Source: Arenibacter troitsensis (lineage in GTDB: Bacteria; Bacteroidota; Bacteroidia; Flavobacteriales; Flavobacteriaceae). From it: a stretch of DNA of 64,000 nt. Each line of letters opens with the position of its first letter. Position 1 is the first letter of the stretch. The notes under the pieces were generated by a model that was not told the origin of the DNA, searched no databases, and was given only the letters and a program-made list of their open reading frames with translations. The stretch covers positions 1 to 64,000 of the forward strand of contig NZ_FXAO01000013.1 of NCBI RefSeq assembly GCF_900177645.1, written 5' to 3'. A program made the position numbers and the translations under genes. Positions 17,171 through 24,825 of the stretch are shown piece by piece.

Positions 17171-18301
17171 CTAGAGTCTTTTATCCATTTGTTTTACCAT
17201 TACAGATTTCCATTCATAGAAATCCCCTGCTAAAATATGTCTTCTTGCCTCACGAACCAACCACAAATAAAATCCCAAATTGTGAATGGTAGCGATTTGT
17301 TTTCCCAAATACTCGTTCGCAGCGAACAAATGCCTTAGGTAAGCCTTGGAATATTCATGGTCTACAAAGGTAGTCCCCATCTCGTCCAAAGGGGAAAAAT
17401 CGTCTTCCCACTTCTTATTTTTTATATTGATAGTACCATGTGCCGTAAACAGCATACCATTTCTAGCATTTCTGGTCGGCATAACACAATCGAACATATC
17501 TATCCCCAAGGCAATATTCTCCAAAATATTGATCGGGGTACCCACGCCCATTAAATATCTGGGTTTATCCTCAGGCAGTATTTCACAGACTACCTCTGTC
17601 ATGGCATACATTTCCTCGGCCGGCTCGCCCACCGAAAGTCCGCCAATAGCATTACCCTCTGCACCTACCCCAGCAATATATTCGGCCGATTGCCTCCTAA
17701 GGTCCTTATAGGTAGACCCTTGTACAATTGGAAAAAAGGTTTGCTCATAATCATAGGCAAAAGGAGTTTTTTCCAAATGCCTTATACAACGTTCCAACCA
17801 CCTATGGGTCATGTGCATGGATCTCTTCGCATAATTATAATCGCATGGATATGGAGTACATTCATCAAATGCCATGATAATATCCGCACCTATGACACGC
17901 TGAATCTCCATAACATTCTCTGGGGTAAACACATGGTAGGAACCATCAATATGCGACTTAAACTTTACTCCTTCTTCCTTTATCTTTCTGTTGTCCGACA
18001 GGGAATAGACCTGATAACCACCACTATCCGTTAAAATATTGCGGTCCCAATTCATAAATTTATGAAGTCCTCCAGCCTGTTTCAGTATTTCGGTCTTAGG
18101 CCTTAAATACAAATGATATGTATTCCCTAAAATAATGTCAGGATTTATCTCCTCCTTCAATTCCCTTTGGTGTACCCCCTTTACGGAAGCTACCGTACCT
18201 ACAGGCATAAAAATAGGGGTTTCTATCTTGCCATGGTCCGTAATAAGCTCGGCCGCCCTAGCCTTTGTCCTTGTGTCCGAATGTTGTAAGGTAAATTTCA
18301 A
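17171..18301 (-). CDS. tgt: tRNA-guanine transglycosylase lacking the zinc cysteines, TTG start
   Basis: A 376-residue enzyme that exchanges G34 for a queuine precursor in GUN anticodon tRNAs. Catalytic residues are present: D92 in DSGGYQVYS and D271 in FDCVMPTRNARNG, with the substrate loop GGLSVGEP. The usual C-x-C-x2-C zinc ligands are absent: residues 307-314 read EMGTTFVD, while H340 in TIHNLGFYL remains. The TTG at 18301 gives MKFTLQHSD, the family start. The longer frame from TTG 18334 would begin inside or upstream of the TATATTTG element (18329-18322), so it is rejected. First gene of the tgt-lpt-eamA operon. Confidence 0.95.
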   Translation of the reverse strand: MKFTLQHSDTRTKARAAELITDHGKIETPIFMPVGTVASVKGVHQRELKEEINPDIILGNTYHLYLRPKTEILKQAGGLHKFMNWDRNILTDSGGYQVYSLSDNRKIKEEGVKFKSHIDGSYHVFTPENVMEIQRVIGADIIMAFDECTPYPCDYNYAKRSMHMTHRWLERCIRHLEKTPFAYDYEQTFFPIVQGSTYKDLRRQSAEYIAGVGAEGNAIGGLSVGEPAEEMYAMTEVVCEILPEDKPRYLMGVGTPINILENIALGIDMFDCVMPTRNARNGMLFTAHGTINIKNKKWEDDFSPLDEMGTTFVDHEYSKAYLRHLFAANEYLGKQIATIHNLGFYLWLVREARRHILAGDFYEWKSVMVKQMDKRL

Positions 18302-18321
18302 AAAAAATCTATTTAAAGCCG

Positions 18322-18329
18322 CAAATATA
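18322..18329 (-). promoter_or_regulatory. tgt operon -7 element
   Basis: TATATTTG on the minus strand, exact to TAnnTTTG, with predicted start near 18315 and 14 bases to the TTG start at 18301. No TTG lies at the expected upstream distance, so the -33 element is weak. Confidence 0.5.
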
Positions 18330-18414
18330 GTCAACTCGGAGCCATTAAAACCTTAACAAAAAAATAAAGTTCTGTTATGGTCCATTATAGTTGATAAAAT
18401 ATTATAATTCATGC

Positions 18415-18445
18415 TTGTGTACCCAAAAGATTGCCATTACTTTTG
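18415..18445 (+). promoter_or_regulatory. Transketolase operon promoter
   Basis: TTG (18415-18417), 20 bases, TACTTTTG (18438-18445), an exact match to the Bacteroidota consensus. Predicted start near 18452 excludes the in-frame TTG at 18431 and supports the ATG at 18470. Confidence 0.75.
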
Positions 18446-18469
18446 AAAAGTTTAAAAAATATAGATAAA

Positions 18470-19315
18470 ATGCCAAAACTTCAAGAATTACAAGATTTGA
18501 CCGTTCAGGTCCGCAGGGACATTCTAAGAATGGTTCATAAGGTAAACTCCGGGCATCCAGGCGGTTCCCTAGGCTGTACCGAATTTATTGTTGCGCTTTA
18601 CAATGAAATCATGGAGCTTAAGGACGGATTTGATATGGACGGAAAAGGCGAAGATCTTTTCTTTTTGTCCAATGGCCACATATCCCCTGTTTTCTACAGT
18701 GTTCTGGCAAGAAAAGGCTACTTTCCAGTTGATGAATTAAATACCTTTAGATTAATAGATTCGCGTCTACAAGGACACCCTACCACCCATGAAGGTTTGC
18801 CAGGTGTACGTATCGCATCAGGTTCGTTGGGACAGGGCATGTCCGTGGCCTTGGGTGCGGCACAGGCCAAAAAACTCAACAAAGACTCCAAACTGGTCTA
18901 TACGCTACACGGTGATGGCGAGTTGCAGGAAGGCCAGAACTGGGAAGCCATTATGTATGCCGCTGGCAAGAAAGTAGACAATATTATTGCCACAATAGAT
19001 TATAATGGCCAACAGATAGACGGAGCTACGGACGACGTGCTTCCAATGGGAGACCTAAAAAAGAAATTTGAAGCCTTTGGTTGGGATGTTCTGGACATTA
19101 AGGAAGGAAACGATCTGGAAGCTATTCTAAAAGGAATGAAAGAGGCCAAGAGTAGGACCGGAAAAGGAAAACCGGTATGCGTACTATTGCATACCATAAT
19201 GGGACATGGGGTAGATTTTATGATGTACACCCACGCATGGCACGGCAAGGCGCCCAATGACGAACAATTGGCAACTGCTTTGGCGCAGAACCCAGAAACT
19301 CTAGGGGATTACTAA
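18470..19315 (+). CDS. Transketolase, N-terminal (ThDP-binding) subunit
   Basis: A 281-residue half transketolase carrying the pyrophosphate-binding domain. With the C-terminal partner 37 bases downstream it transfers two-carbon ketol units in the pentose phosphate pathway. Visible features are VNSGHPGGSLGCTEF, SNGHISPVFY, GSLGQGMSVALGAA and the thiamine-diphosphate motif GDGELQEGQNWEA ending in the DNNGQ-like IDYNGQQIDG. Whole-length transketolases have about 650 residues; the split form is common in Bacteroidota and archaea. The ATG at 18470 is preferred over TTG 18431, which lies in the promoter. Confidence 0.95.
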   Translation: MPKLQELQDLTVQVRRDILRMVHKVNSGHPGGSLGCTEFIVALYNEIMELKDGFDMDGKGEDLFFLSNGHISPVFYSVLARKGYFPVDELNTFRLIDSRLQGHPTTHEGLPGVRIASGSLGQGMSVALGAAQAKKLNKDSKLVYTLHGDGELQEGQNWEAIMYAAGKKVDNIIATIDYNGQQIDGATDDVLPMGDLKKKFEAFGWDVLDIKEGNDLEAILKGMKEAKSRTGKGKPVCVLLHTIMGHGVDFMMYTHAWHGKAPNDEQLATALAQNPETLGDY

Positions 19316-19352
19316 TCCACAACCTTTTCCAAAAAAATTAAAGAATATACAG

Positions 19353-20306
19353 ATGAAAAAATATATAGATCAAGGTAAAAATGACACAAGAAGTGGTTTT
19401 GGTGCGGGACTGGCCGAATTGGGCCGAACCAACCCCAATGTAGTTGCTTTGTGCGCGGATTTGGTGGGATCCCTTAAGATGGAGAAATTTATTGAGGAAA
19501 ATCCCGAACGTTTCTTCCAAATAGGTATTGCCGAAGCCAATATGATGGGCATTGCAGCCGGACTTACCATAGGGGGAAAAATTCCCTTTACCGGAACTTT
19601 CGCCAACTTTTCCACTGGACGTGTCTATGATCAAATTAGACAATCTATTGCCTATTCCGATAAGAATGTAAAAATCTGTGCTTCCCATGCCGGGGTAACC
19701 CTTGGTGAAGACGGTGCTACACACCAAATATTGGAAGATTTGGGATTGATGAAAATGTTACCCGGAATGACCGTCATCAACACCTGTGACTACAATCAGA
19801 CCAAGGCCGCTACCATTGCCATAGCAGAACATCATGGTCCTGTTTACCTAAGGTTTGGACGGCCAAAAGTGGCCAACTTTACCCCAGTTGACCAAAAATT
19901 CGAGATAGGAAAAGCCGTTATGCTCAACGAGGGCACGGATGTTACCATTGTGGCCACTGGGCATTTGGTATGGGAAGCATTGATCGCTGCTGAAAATCTA
20001 GAAAATCAGGGTATATCCGCTGAAGTCATCAACATACATACTATAAAGCCTCTTGACGGGGAAGCTGTGTTAAAATCTGTTAAAAAAACTGGTTGCATAG
20101 TTACTGCGGAAGAGCACAATTATTTAGGCGGACTAGGTGAAAGTATCTCCGGATTCCTCGCTACCACGCACCCTACGCCACAGGAGTTTGTGGCTACCAA
20201 AGATACCTTTGGCGAAAGTGGAACACCCGAGCAACTAATGGATAAATACGGATTAAACAATAAAGCCATAGAAAACGCCGTTTTGACTGTGTTAAAAAGA
20301 AAATAA
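19353..20306 (+). CDS. Transketolase, C-terminal subunit
   Basis: A 317-residue partner of the preceding gene holding the pyrimidine-binding and C-terminal domains. It starts MKKYIDQGKNDTRSGFGAGL. The cofactor Glu lies in FFQIGIAEANMMGIAAGL, and CASHAGVTLGEDGATHQ matches the transketolase catalytic region. The C-terminal part has TIKPLDGEAV and AEEHNYLGGLGESIS. The two genes together reach normal transketolase length, so this is a true split enzyme and not a frameshift: 34 non-coding bases separate them and each has its own start. The operon ends at the terminator 20378-20431. Confidence 0.95.
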   Translation: MKKYIDQGKNDTRSGFGAGLAELGRTNPNVVALCADLVGSLKMEKFIEENPERFFQIGIAEANMMGIAAGLTIGGKIPFTGTFANFSTGRVYDQIRQSIAYSDKNVKICASHAGVTLGEDGATHQILEDLGLMKMLPGMTVINTCDYNQTKAATIAIAEHHGPVYLRFGRPKVANFTPVDQKFEIGKAVMLNEGTDVTIVATGHLVWEALIAAENLENQGISAEVINIHTIKPLDGEAVLKSVKKTGCIVTAEEHNYLGGLGESISGFLATTHPTPQEFVATKDTFGESGTPEQLMDKYGLNNKAIENAVLTVLKRK

Positions 20307-20377
20307 TCAAATCCCTTAATGGGCAATGAGGATTCTTAACATGCAAAATAGCGAGAACTATGGAACAGAACCCAACT

Positions 20378-20431
20378 AAACTGCTAGAACTACCTTTCAC
20401 AATATATGGTAGAATTTAGCAGTTTTTTTTT
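20378..20431 (+). terminator. Terminator after the transketolase operon
   Basis: AAACTGCTA (20378-20386) pairs with TAGCAGTTT (20417-20425), with an inner CTACC/GGTAG helix, followed by a run of T. Confidence 0.8.
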
Positions 20432-20538
20432 ACCACTACCCCGCCGTTTCGTGTCAAGATAATTTCTTTTTAGGTTAATCAATTAAAAAGGTTGTGCCTA
20501 AAATTGCACAATGTATTCTAATTTAAAAAGAACACAGT

Positions 20539-21120
20539 ATGATGAAGAAAACAGTTTTATTAGCAGCTATCGCTTTAATGGGCATAACTGCACACGCACA
20601 AAAAGGATCAGGGTTCGGCATCAAGGGCGGACTAAATTATGGCGCCAATGGCGATTATTTTGAATCTACCGAACAGGCGTACAAAGATCCCAAAAGCAAC
20701 GTTGGTTACCACCTAGGAATTTTTGGGCAGATAGGAAAAAAAATATACCTACGCCCAGAATTGGTATACACCAAAACAAAATCGGACTATGAAAACAATA
20801 GTCTGGACATGAGCAAGCTAGATCTTCCTGTTCTATTGGGCATTAATATCATTGGTCCTTTGAACGTTTTTGCCGGGCCAGCTTTTCAGTATATATTGGA
20901 CACGGATTATGATGGCATCACCATAGGCGATGTAGAAAACGATTTTACCGTAGGGCTTAATATAGGTGCAGGACTTTCTTTTGGCAAGTTCGGAATTGAC
21001 TTAAGGTACGAAAGAGGTTTTAGTGAAAATGAAGTAACCGTTGTCGACGGTGTCTTTTCCAATGACAGAATAGACACTAGACCAGATCAATTGATTTTAA
21101 GTGTTGCCTTAAAACTTTAA
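20539..21120 (+). CDS. Outer-membrane beta-barrel protein (PorT-like)
   Basis: A 193-residue secreted protein with a signal peptide ending ITAHAQ (about residue 21; ATG ATG start, either could be used). The mature part alternates short amphipathic strands with turns: GFGIKGGLNYG, YHLGIFGQIGKKIYLRPELVYT, LPVLLGINIIG, GLNIGAGLSFGKFGIDLRYERGF (described here by pieces), and ends in a strand LSVALKL. This is the outer-membrane beta-barrel domain widespread in Bacteroidota. No partner gene is adjacent, and function is unknown. It stands between two terminators as a single-gene unit. Confidence 0.88.
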   Translation: MMKKTVLLAAIALMGITAHAQKGSGFGIKGGLNYGANGDYFESTEQAYKDPKSNVGYHLGIFGQIGKKIYLRPELVYTKTKSDYENNSLDMSKLDLPVLLGINIIGPLNVFAGPAFQYILDTDYDGITIGDVENDFTVGLNIGAGLSFGKFGIDLRYERGFSENEVTVVDGVFSNDRIDTRPDQLILSVALKL

Positions 21121-21142
21121 AAAAAAGCATTTTCCAGTAACA

Positions 21143-21178
21143 AAAAAAATGCCCCCGCAATTGCAGGGGCATTTTTTA
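21143..21178. terminator. Bidirectional terminator
   Basis: AAAAAATGCCCC and GGGGCATTTTTT arms around GCAATTGC, between the rightward barrel gene and the leftward FKBP gene. Confidence 0.92.
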
Positions 21179-21201
21179 TTTGGTGAACCAATAGTTCAAC
21201 T

Positions 21202-22119
21202 TCATATATTTTTGTCCAAATAATCGGGAATACCATCATTATTGGCATCTCCTAATTCATCCTCGGTAAGGATACCATCCCCATCGTCATCGGTATCCAA
21301 ATAATTGGGAAGACCATCTTCATCGGTGTCATCATTAAACAGATTACCGTCACCATCCAAATCCTCCAAAATCGTATCCACACCATCCCTATCATGATCA
21401 GCAGTATTGGTTGCCAAGAGGTTAACTTCAAACATTAGTGGTGCATAACTTGCCCCAGGTGCACTGCCGCTGAAATAAGCAATCCCGGAGGGCATAAAAA
21501 TAAGACCAACCCCACTTCCAGTTACAGTAAAGGTACCGTCGCCATTTTCAATGATAGCACCCCCCGATTTAAATTTGGGCATTCCTTCCTTAAATCCTTT
21601 TATGACCCCAGAATTTCCTGAAATTCCAGAACCCTGCATATCGAACCACACTGGAGACCCCAGTCTACTATCAAAAATAGTTCCGTCCAATCGCATACCC
21701 TGATATTTCAAGTACACAGAATCTACAGGAGTAGGATTTTCACCAATTCCCGTTCTCGCCACAACATAATACAAGGTATGCTCAACATCTATTTCCCCTG
21801 CATCCAACCCTAGGTCACTAGAGGATATCTTTATCACCTGCGTTTGGGCATCCTCAAATAAAGATCTTTTATCGGCATTGGCTCCGGCTATGGTATCTAT
21901 CCTGATCCTAAGATCAAAACCTTCATCGATAGGCTCCTCAAAATCTTCATAGTTATAAAAATGGGTCTTTAAAAAAGCCTGAATTTCAGCATCATTTTCA
22001 ACAACAACCTCACTTAACAATCTTGGGGGTATTACCTGAATATCATCCCCATCGTCCTTTTTGCAAGACCAGATCGTCAAAAAAATTAAAGCAAGTAAAA
22101 GAAATCTCTTTATATTCAT
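21202..22119 (-). CDS. FKBP-type peptidyl-prolyl isomerase lipoprotein with C-terminal calcium repeats
   Basis: A 305-residue lipoprotein. The lipobox ends at C19 (TIWSC), followed by KKDDGDD, which resembles a surface-export signal. Residues about 105-235 match the FKBP fold: VYLKYQGMRLDGTIFDS, VIKGFKEGMPKFKSGG, the hydrophobic FMPSGIAYFSG stretch and the LMFEVNLL strand. Residues 240-305 are Asp-rich thrombospondin-type-3-like repeats (DHDRDGV, DLDGDGN, DTDEDGLPNYLDTDDDGDG). FKBP domains catalyse proline isomerisation, while the repeats bind calcium. The combination on an envelope lipoprotein suggests a folding helper for surface proteins, which is inference. Confidence 0.88.
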   Translation of the reverse strand: MNIKRFLLLALIFLTIWSCKKDDGDDIQVIPPRLLSEVVVENDAEIQAFLKTHFYNYEDFEEPIDEGFDLRIRIDTIAGANADKRSLFEDAQTQVIKISSSDLGLDAGEIDVEHTLYYVVARTGIGENPTPVDSVYLKYQGMRLDGTIFDSRLGSPVWFDMQGSGISGNSGVIKGFKEGMPKFKSGGAIIENGDGTFTVTGSGVGLIFMPSGIAYFSGSAPGASYAPLMFEVNLLATNTADHDRDGVDTILEDLDGDGNLFNDDTDEDGLPNYLDTDDDGDGILTEDELGDANNDGIPDYLDKNI

Positions 22120-22270
22120 CAGTTTGTTTTTATTGTCTTTTAATTAAGGGATGTTCCCTTATGATCATAATAATAACCGTTAAGGATCCATTGATTTCTT
22201 AATTAAAGGCCGCAAGATACAATTTTCAACTATTTTTGTAGAGGACGTTAACAAAGATTTTCAATAGTTT

Positions 22271-22645
22271 ATGCGAATTGACAAATACCTATGGAGCACC
22301 CGCTATTATAAAACGAGAAACATAGCCACGGAGGCTTGCAAAAAGGGACATATAAGAATCAATGAACAGGTAGTAAAACCATCGAGGGAAGTTTATCCCT
22401 TGGATAAAGTTGTGGTTCGGAAAAACCAGATCAATTATGAATTTACGGTATTGGATATTCCAGAAAGCAGGGTAGGCGCCAAATTAGTGGACATCTACCG
22501 TAAGGACACCACTCCCAAGGAAGCCTTTGAGCACAATGAACTGTTAAAGTTCTCTAAGGATTATTATCGAAAAAAAGGTACTGGGCGACCTACGAAAAAA
22601 GACCGAAGGGATATAGACGGATACTTGGATGAAGAAGCTGAATAA
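22271..22645 (+). CDS. S4-domain RNA-binding protein, Hsp15-like
   Basis: A 124-residue basic protein starting MRIDKYLWSTRYYKTRN, the S4 RNA-binding fold seen in Hsp15 (HslR), which rescues stalled 50S subunits carrying nascent chains. The S4 core (about 1-60) contains ATEACKKGHIRINEQVVKPS and VVVRK. The C-terminal part is Lys/Arg-rich (YYRKKGTGRPTKKDRRD). A TATTTTTG element at 22231-22238 is a likely -7 box. Its last 17 bases overlap the start of the methyltransferase gene in another frame, so the pair is cotranscribed. Confidence 0.88.
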   Translation: MRIDKYLWSTRYYKTRNIATEACKKGHIRINEQVVKPSREVYPLDKVVVRKNQINYEFTVLDIPESRVGAKLVDIYRKDTTPKEAFEHNELLKFSKDYYRKKGTGRPTKKDRRDIDGYLDEEAE

Positions 22646-23216
22646 GGAATTTTGGGAACAAAAGTATGAGAAGGGAGAGATGGGATGGGATATAGGTACC
22701 ATTTCCACCCCTCTAAAGGAATACATAGACCAACTTACGGATAAGAACCTTAAAATTCTAATACCAGGTGCCGGCAATGCCTACGAACTACATTATTTGA
22801 TTGAGAAGGGATTTCCCAATGTTTTTGTCATTGACATTGCCAGACAACCGCTGGAAAACATTAAAAAAAGAATTCCAAATTTTCCAGAACATCAACTCCT
22901 AGAGGGCAATTTTTTTGATTTGGCAGTGAATAATTTTGATTTGATCCTGGAACAAACATTTTTTTGCGCCCTAGACCCCAGTCTAAGGACAGGTTACGTA
23001 AAGAAAATTAAACAACTGTTACAACCTAATGGTAAACTTGCAGGGCTGCTGTTTAATTTTCCCTTAACCGAATCCGGACCGCCCTTTGGAGGCAGCATTT
23101 CCGAATACAAGAACCTATTTCAAGGGCATTTTAATATCAAGACCTTGGAATCCGCATACAATTCCATAAAACCGAGAGCGGATAAGGAACTCTTTTTTAT
23201 ATTTGAATCTAAATAA
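22629..23216 (+). CDS. SAM-dependent methyltransferase, thiopurine-methyltransferase family
   Basis: A 195-residue class I methyltransferase. It shows the TPMT-family N-terminus (FWEQKYEKGEMGWDIG, STPLKEYID), motif I LIPGAGNAYELHYLIEKG in place of the usual GxGxG form, then VIDIARQPLE and LEQTFFCALDP. Relatives methylate small thiols, halides or selenium compounds; the substrate here is unknown. It overlaps the S4 gene by 17 bases and is followed after 2 bases by a phosphoribosyltransferase, so the three form one transcription unit. The start at 22629 is accepted because it gives the family N-terminus. Confidence 0.88.
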   Translation: MKKLNKEFWEQKYEKGEMGWDIGTISTPLKEYIDQLTDKNLKILIPGAGNAYELHYLIEKGFPNVFVIDIARQPLENIKKRIPNFPEHQLLEGNFFDLAVNNFDLILEQTFFCALDPSLRTGYVKKIKQLLQPNGKLAGLLFNFPLTESGPPFGGSISEYKNLFQGHFNIKTLESAYNSIKPRADKELFFIFESK

Positions 23217-23218
23217 AA

Positions 23219-23725
23219 ATGACTATGTCCAATAGAATTTTATCACATGAGCAGATACAGCATAAAATAAAGCGCATTGCTTACCAGATATATGAAACCA
23301 ATGTTGATGAACCCGAAATTATTATTGCCGGAATTGAAGGTGGAGGATTAAACTTTGCGAAAAAAATCCAGGCCGTACTGCAAAAGATTACCGAGGCCAA
23401 CATTATTCTGTGCAAAGTAATTATGGACAAGTCCAATCCCTTGGCCAGCGGCGTAAAGACTTCCATTCCAGAATCGGAATATGCCAACAAATCAGTTGTC
23501 CTGGTAGACGATGTGCTCAATTCAGGAACAACCCTGATATATGGAGTACATCATTTTCTACGCGTCCCTCTAAAACAACTTAAAACTGCTGTATTGGTGA
23601 ACAGAAATCACAAGAAATATCCGGTTAAGGCAGATTATAAAGGAATATCCTTGTCCACATCGCTTCAGGAACACATCAATGTTGAATTTAAGGCCAAGAA
23701 CGATTCGGTATATCTAAGCGAGTAA
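23219..23725 (+). CDS. Phosphoribosyltransferase family protein
   Basis: A 168-residue PRTase. The PRPP-binding signature VVLVDDVLNSGTT is at about residues 92-104, after a type I core strand EIIIAGIEGGGLNFA. The layout is near PyrR (a uracil phosphoribosyltransferase / regulator), with a shortened hood. Whether it salvages a base or regulates is not clear. It follows the methyltransferase by two bases, and its 3' end overlaps the convergent aroK gene by 12 bases. Confidence 0.88.
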   Translation: MTMSNRILSHEQIQHKIKRIAYQIYETNVDEPEIIIAGIEGGGLNFAKKIQAVLQKITEANIILCKVIMDKSNPLASGVKTSIPESEYANKSVVLVDDVLNSGTTLIYGVHHFLRVPLKQLKTAVLVNRNHKKYPVKADYKGISLSTSLQEHINVEFKAKNDSVYLSE

Positions 23726-24229
23726 TCCTTTTATTTCATCAACCAAAGCTTTGGGGTCCTTATTATCGCACTCAATAATATGATTCGCCTTAAGGTAAAA
23801 ATTATTGCGTTCAAACAAATGCTTTCCAATAAACTCGGGCAAGTCCCCATCGTCTATATTTTTAATCAAAGGTCTTTGTTCCTTTTCCAATATTAACCTT
23901 TTTACGAGCCCTGGAATAGAAATTTTTAGGTAGAAAACATAATCGGCCAACTCCAACATAGTATCCATGTTTCCAGAATAGCATGGAGTTCCGCCACCGG
24001 TAGACAGTATAAAGTTGTTTTTTTGGGTTAAAACATCATTTAAATATTCATGTTCCTTTTTCCTAAAAAAAATTTCACCCTTCCCATTAAAAATATCGGA
24101 AATGGAATCTTCCAGCCTTTCCTCAATGACTTCATCAAGATCTAAAAAACTAATTTTCAATTTCTTAGCCAACAATTTACCAATGGTAGTTTTACCGCTA
24201 CCCATATACCCTACCAATACTATTTTCAC
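23714..24229 (-). CDS. aroK: Shikimate kinase
   Basis: A 171-residue kinase that phosphorylates shikimate at O3 in the chorismate pathway. Walker A GYMGSGKTTIGKLLA is at about 7-21, with the shikimate-binding FLDLDEVIEE, the FRKKEHEYL segment, the GGGTPCY glycine motif at about 77-83, and the lid region LILEKEQRPLI. The length is normal. It is convergent with the phosphoribosyltransferase gene and overlaps it by 12 bases, so both 3' ends are coding on both strands. Confidence 0.95.
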   Translation of the reverse strand: MKIVLVGYMGSGKTTIGKLLAKKLKISFLDLDEVIEERLEDSISDIFNGKGEIFFRKKEHEYLNDVLTQKNNFILSTGGGTPCYSGNMDTMLELADYVFYLKISIPGLVKRLILEKEQRPLIKNIDDGDLPEFIGKHLFERNNFYLKANHIIECDNKDPKALVDEIKGLLA

Positions 24230-24301
24230 GCTGTAATTTTTTGTAAAATTGGTCTAATTTAGTGGTAAATCAAAAAAAAATAAAAAATTCTTAAAAAGGC
24301 C

Positions 24302-24331
24302 TTGCAAAACAAACAAATGGTTTTATATTTG
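24302..24331 (+). promoter_or_regulatory. tRNA-Lys promoter
   Basis: TTG (24302-24304), exactly 19 bases, TATATTTG (24324-24331): a full consensus Bacteroidota promoter. The leader then holds a small hairpin, GCAAAC (24337-24342) with GTTTGC (24350-24355), before the tRNA at 24366. Confidence 0.85.
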
Positions 24332-24365
24332 CACCCGCAAACAGCAATAGTTTGCAACTCATTTT

Positions 24366-24438
24366 GACCTGGTAGCTCAGTTGGTAGAGCATCTCCCTTT
24401 TAAGGAGAGGGTCCTGGGTTCGAGCCCCAGCCCGGTCA
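24366..24438 (+). tRNA. tRNA-Lys (TTT)
   Basis: A 73-base cloverleaf with anticodon stem TCTCC/GGAGA, loop CTTTTAA and anticodon TTT at 24399-24401. The D arm is GCTC-AGTTGGTA-GAGC and the T arm CTGGG-TTCGAGC-CCCAG. CCA is not encoded. The acceptor stem GACCTGG / CCCGGTC has one T-C mismatch at position 5-68, all other pairs being canonical. It is followed by a terminator. Confidence 0.95.
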
Positions 24439-24439
24439 C

Positions 24440-24471
24440 AAAAAAGTTAAGTCTCGTACTTAACTTTTTTT
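24440..24471 (+). terminator. Terminator after tRNA-Lys
   Basis: AAAAAGTTAAG, loop TCTCGTA, CTTAACTTTTTT directly after the tRNA. Confidence 0.85.
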
Positions 24472-24545
24472 GTTTAAAATAGTTTCTAATTGCTTAAATT
24501 TAGGGACTATTAAAAAATACAATAGGTCCGTTTCAAGGCTATTAT

Positions 24546-24632
24546 GCCCACGTGGTGAAATTGGTAGACACGCCACCTTGAGGGGGTGGTGTTCGCAAGG
24601 ACGTGCTAGTTCGAATCTAGTCGTGGGCACCA
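24546..24632 (+). tRNA. tRNA-Leu (GAG)
   Basis: An 87-base class II tRNA. Acceptor GCCCACG/CGTGGGC, anticodon stem CCACC/GGTGG with loop TTGAGGG, anticodon GAG at 24580-24582, long variable arm TGTTCGCAAGGACG, T arm CTAGT/TCGAATC/TAG. Here the 3' ACCA is encoded, unlike the neighbouring tRNA-Lys. No clear promoter of its own is seen, so it may rely on read-through or an unrecognised promoter. Confidence 0.95.
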
Positions 24633-24825
24633 TAAACCGTTTACTTCTTAAATGAGGTTGGCGGTTTTTTTTATTCCCTTAGCCAACTCTGGGCTTAGTA
24701 AGGGATCAGGAACAATTGTTGTGTTTATGTAAAGTTAGGATTAATTTGATCACTCATGTTTTTTGAACAATAGTTTTAATTAATAGGAGAAATCTAGAAA
24801 AACCAACCATTAAATCATTCTTTCA

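Noticed and set aside
22629..22645. S4 protein and methyltransferase as a fusion broken by a frameshift
   Set aside because: Each protein is full length with its own family N- and C-terminus; the 17-base overlap is ordinary operon packing.
24635..24672. Terminator after tRNA-Leu
   Set aside because: Only a 5-6 bp stem (AACCG/CGGTT) with a loop of over 20 bases; the T run is good but the hairpin is too weak to list.
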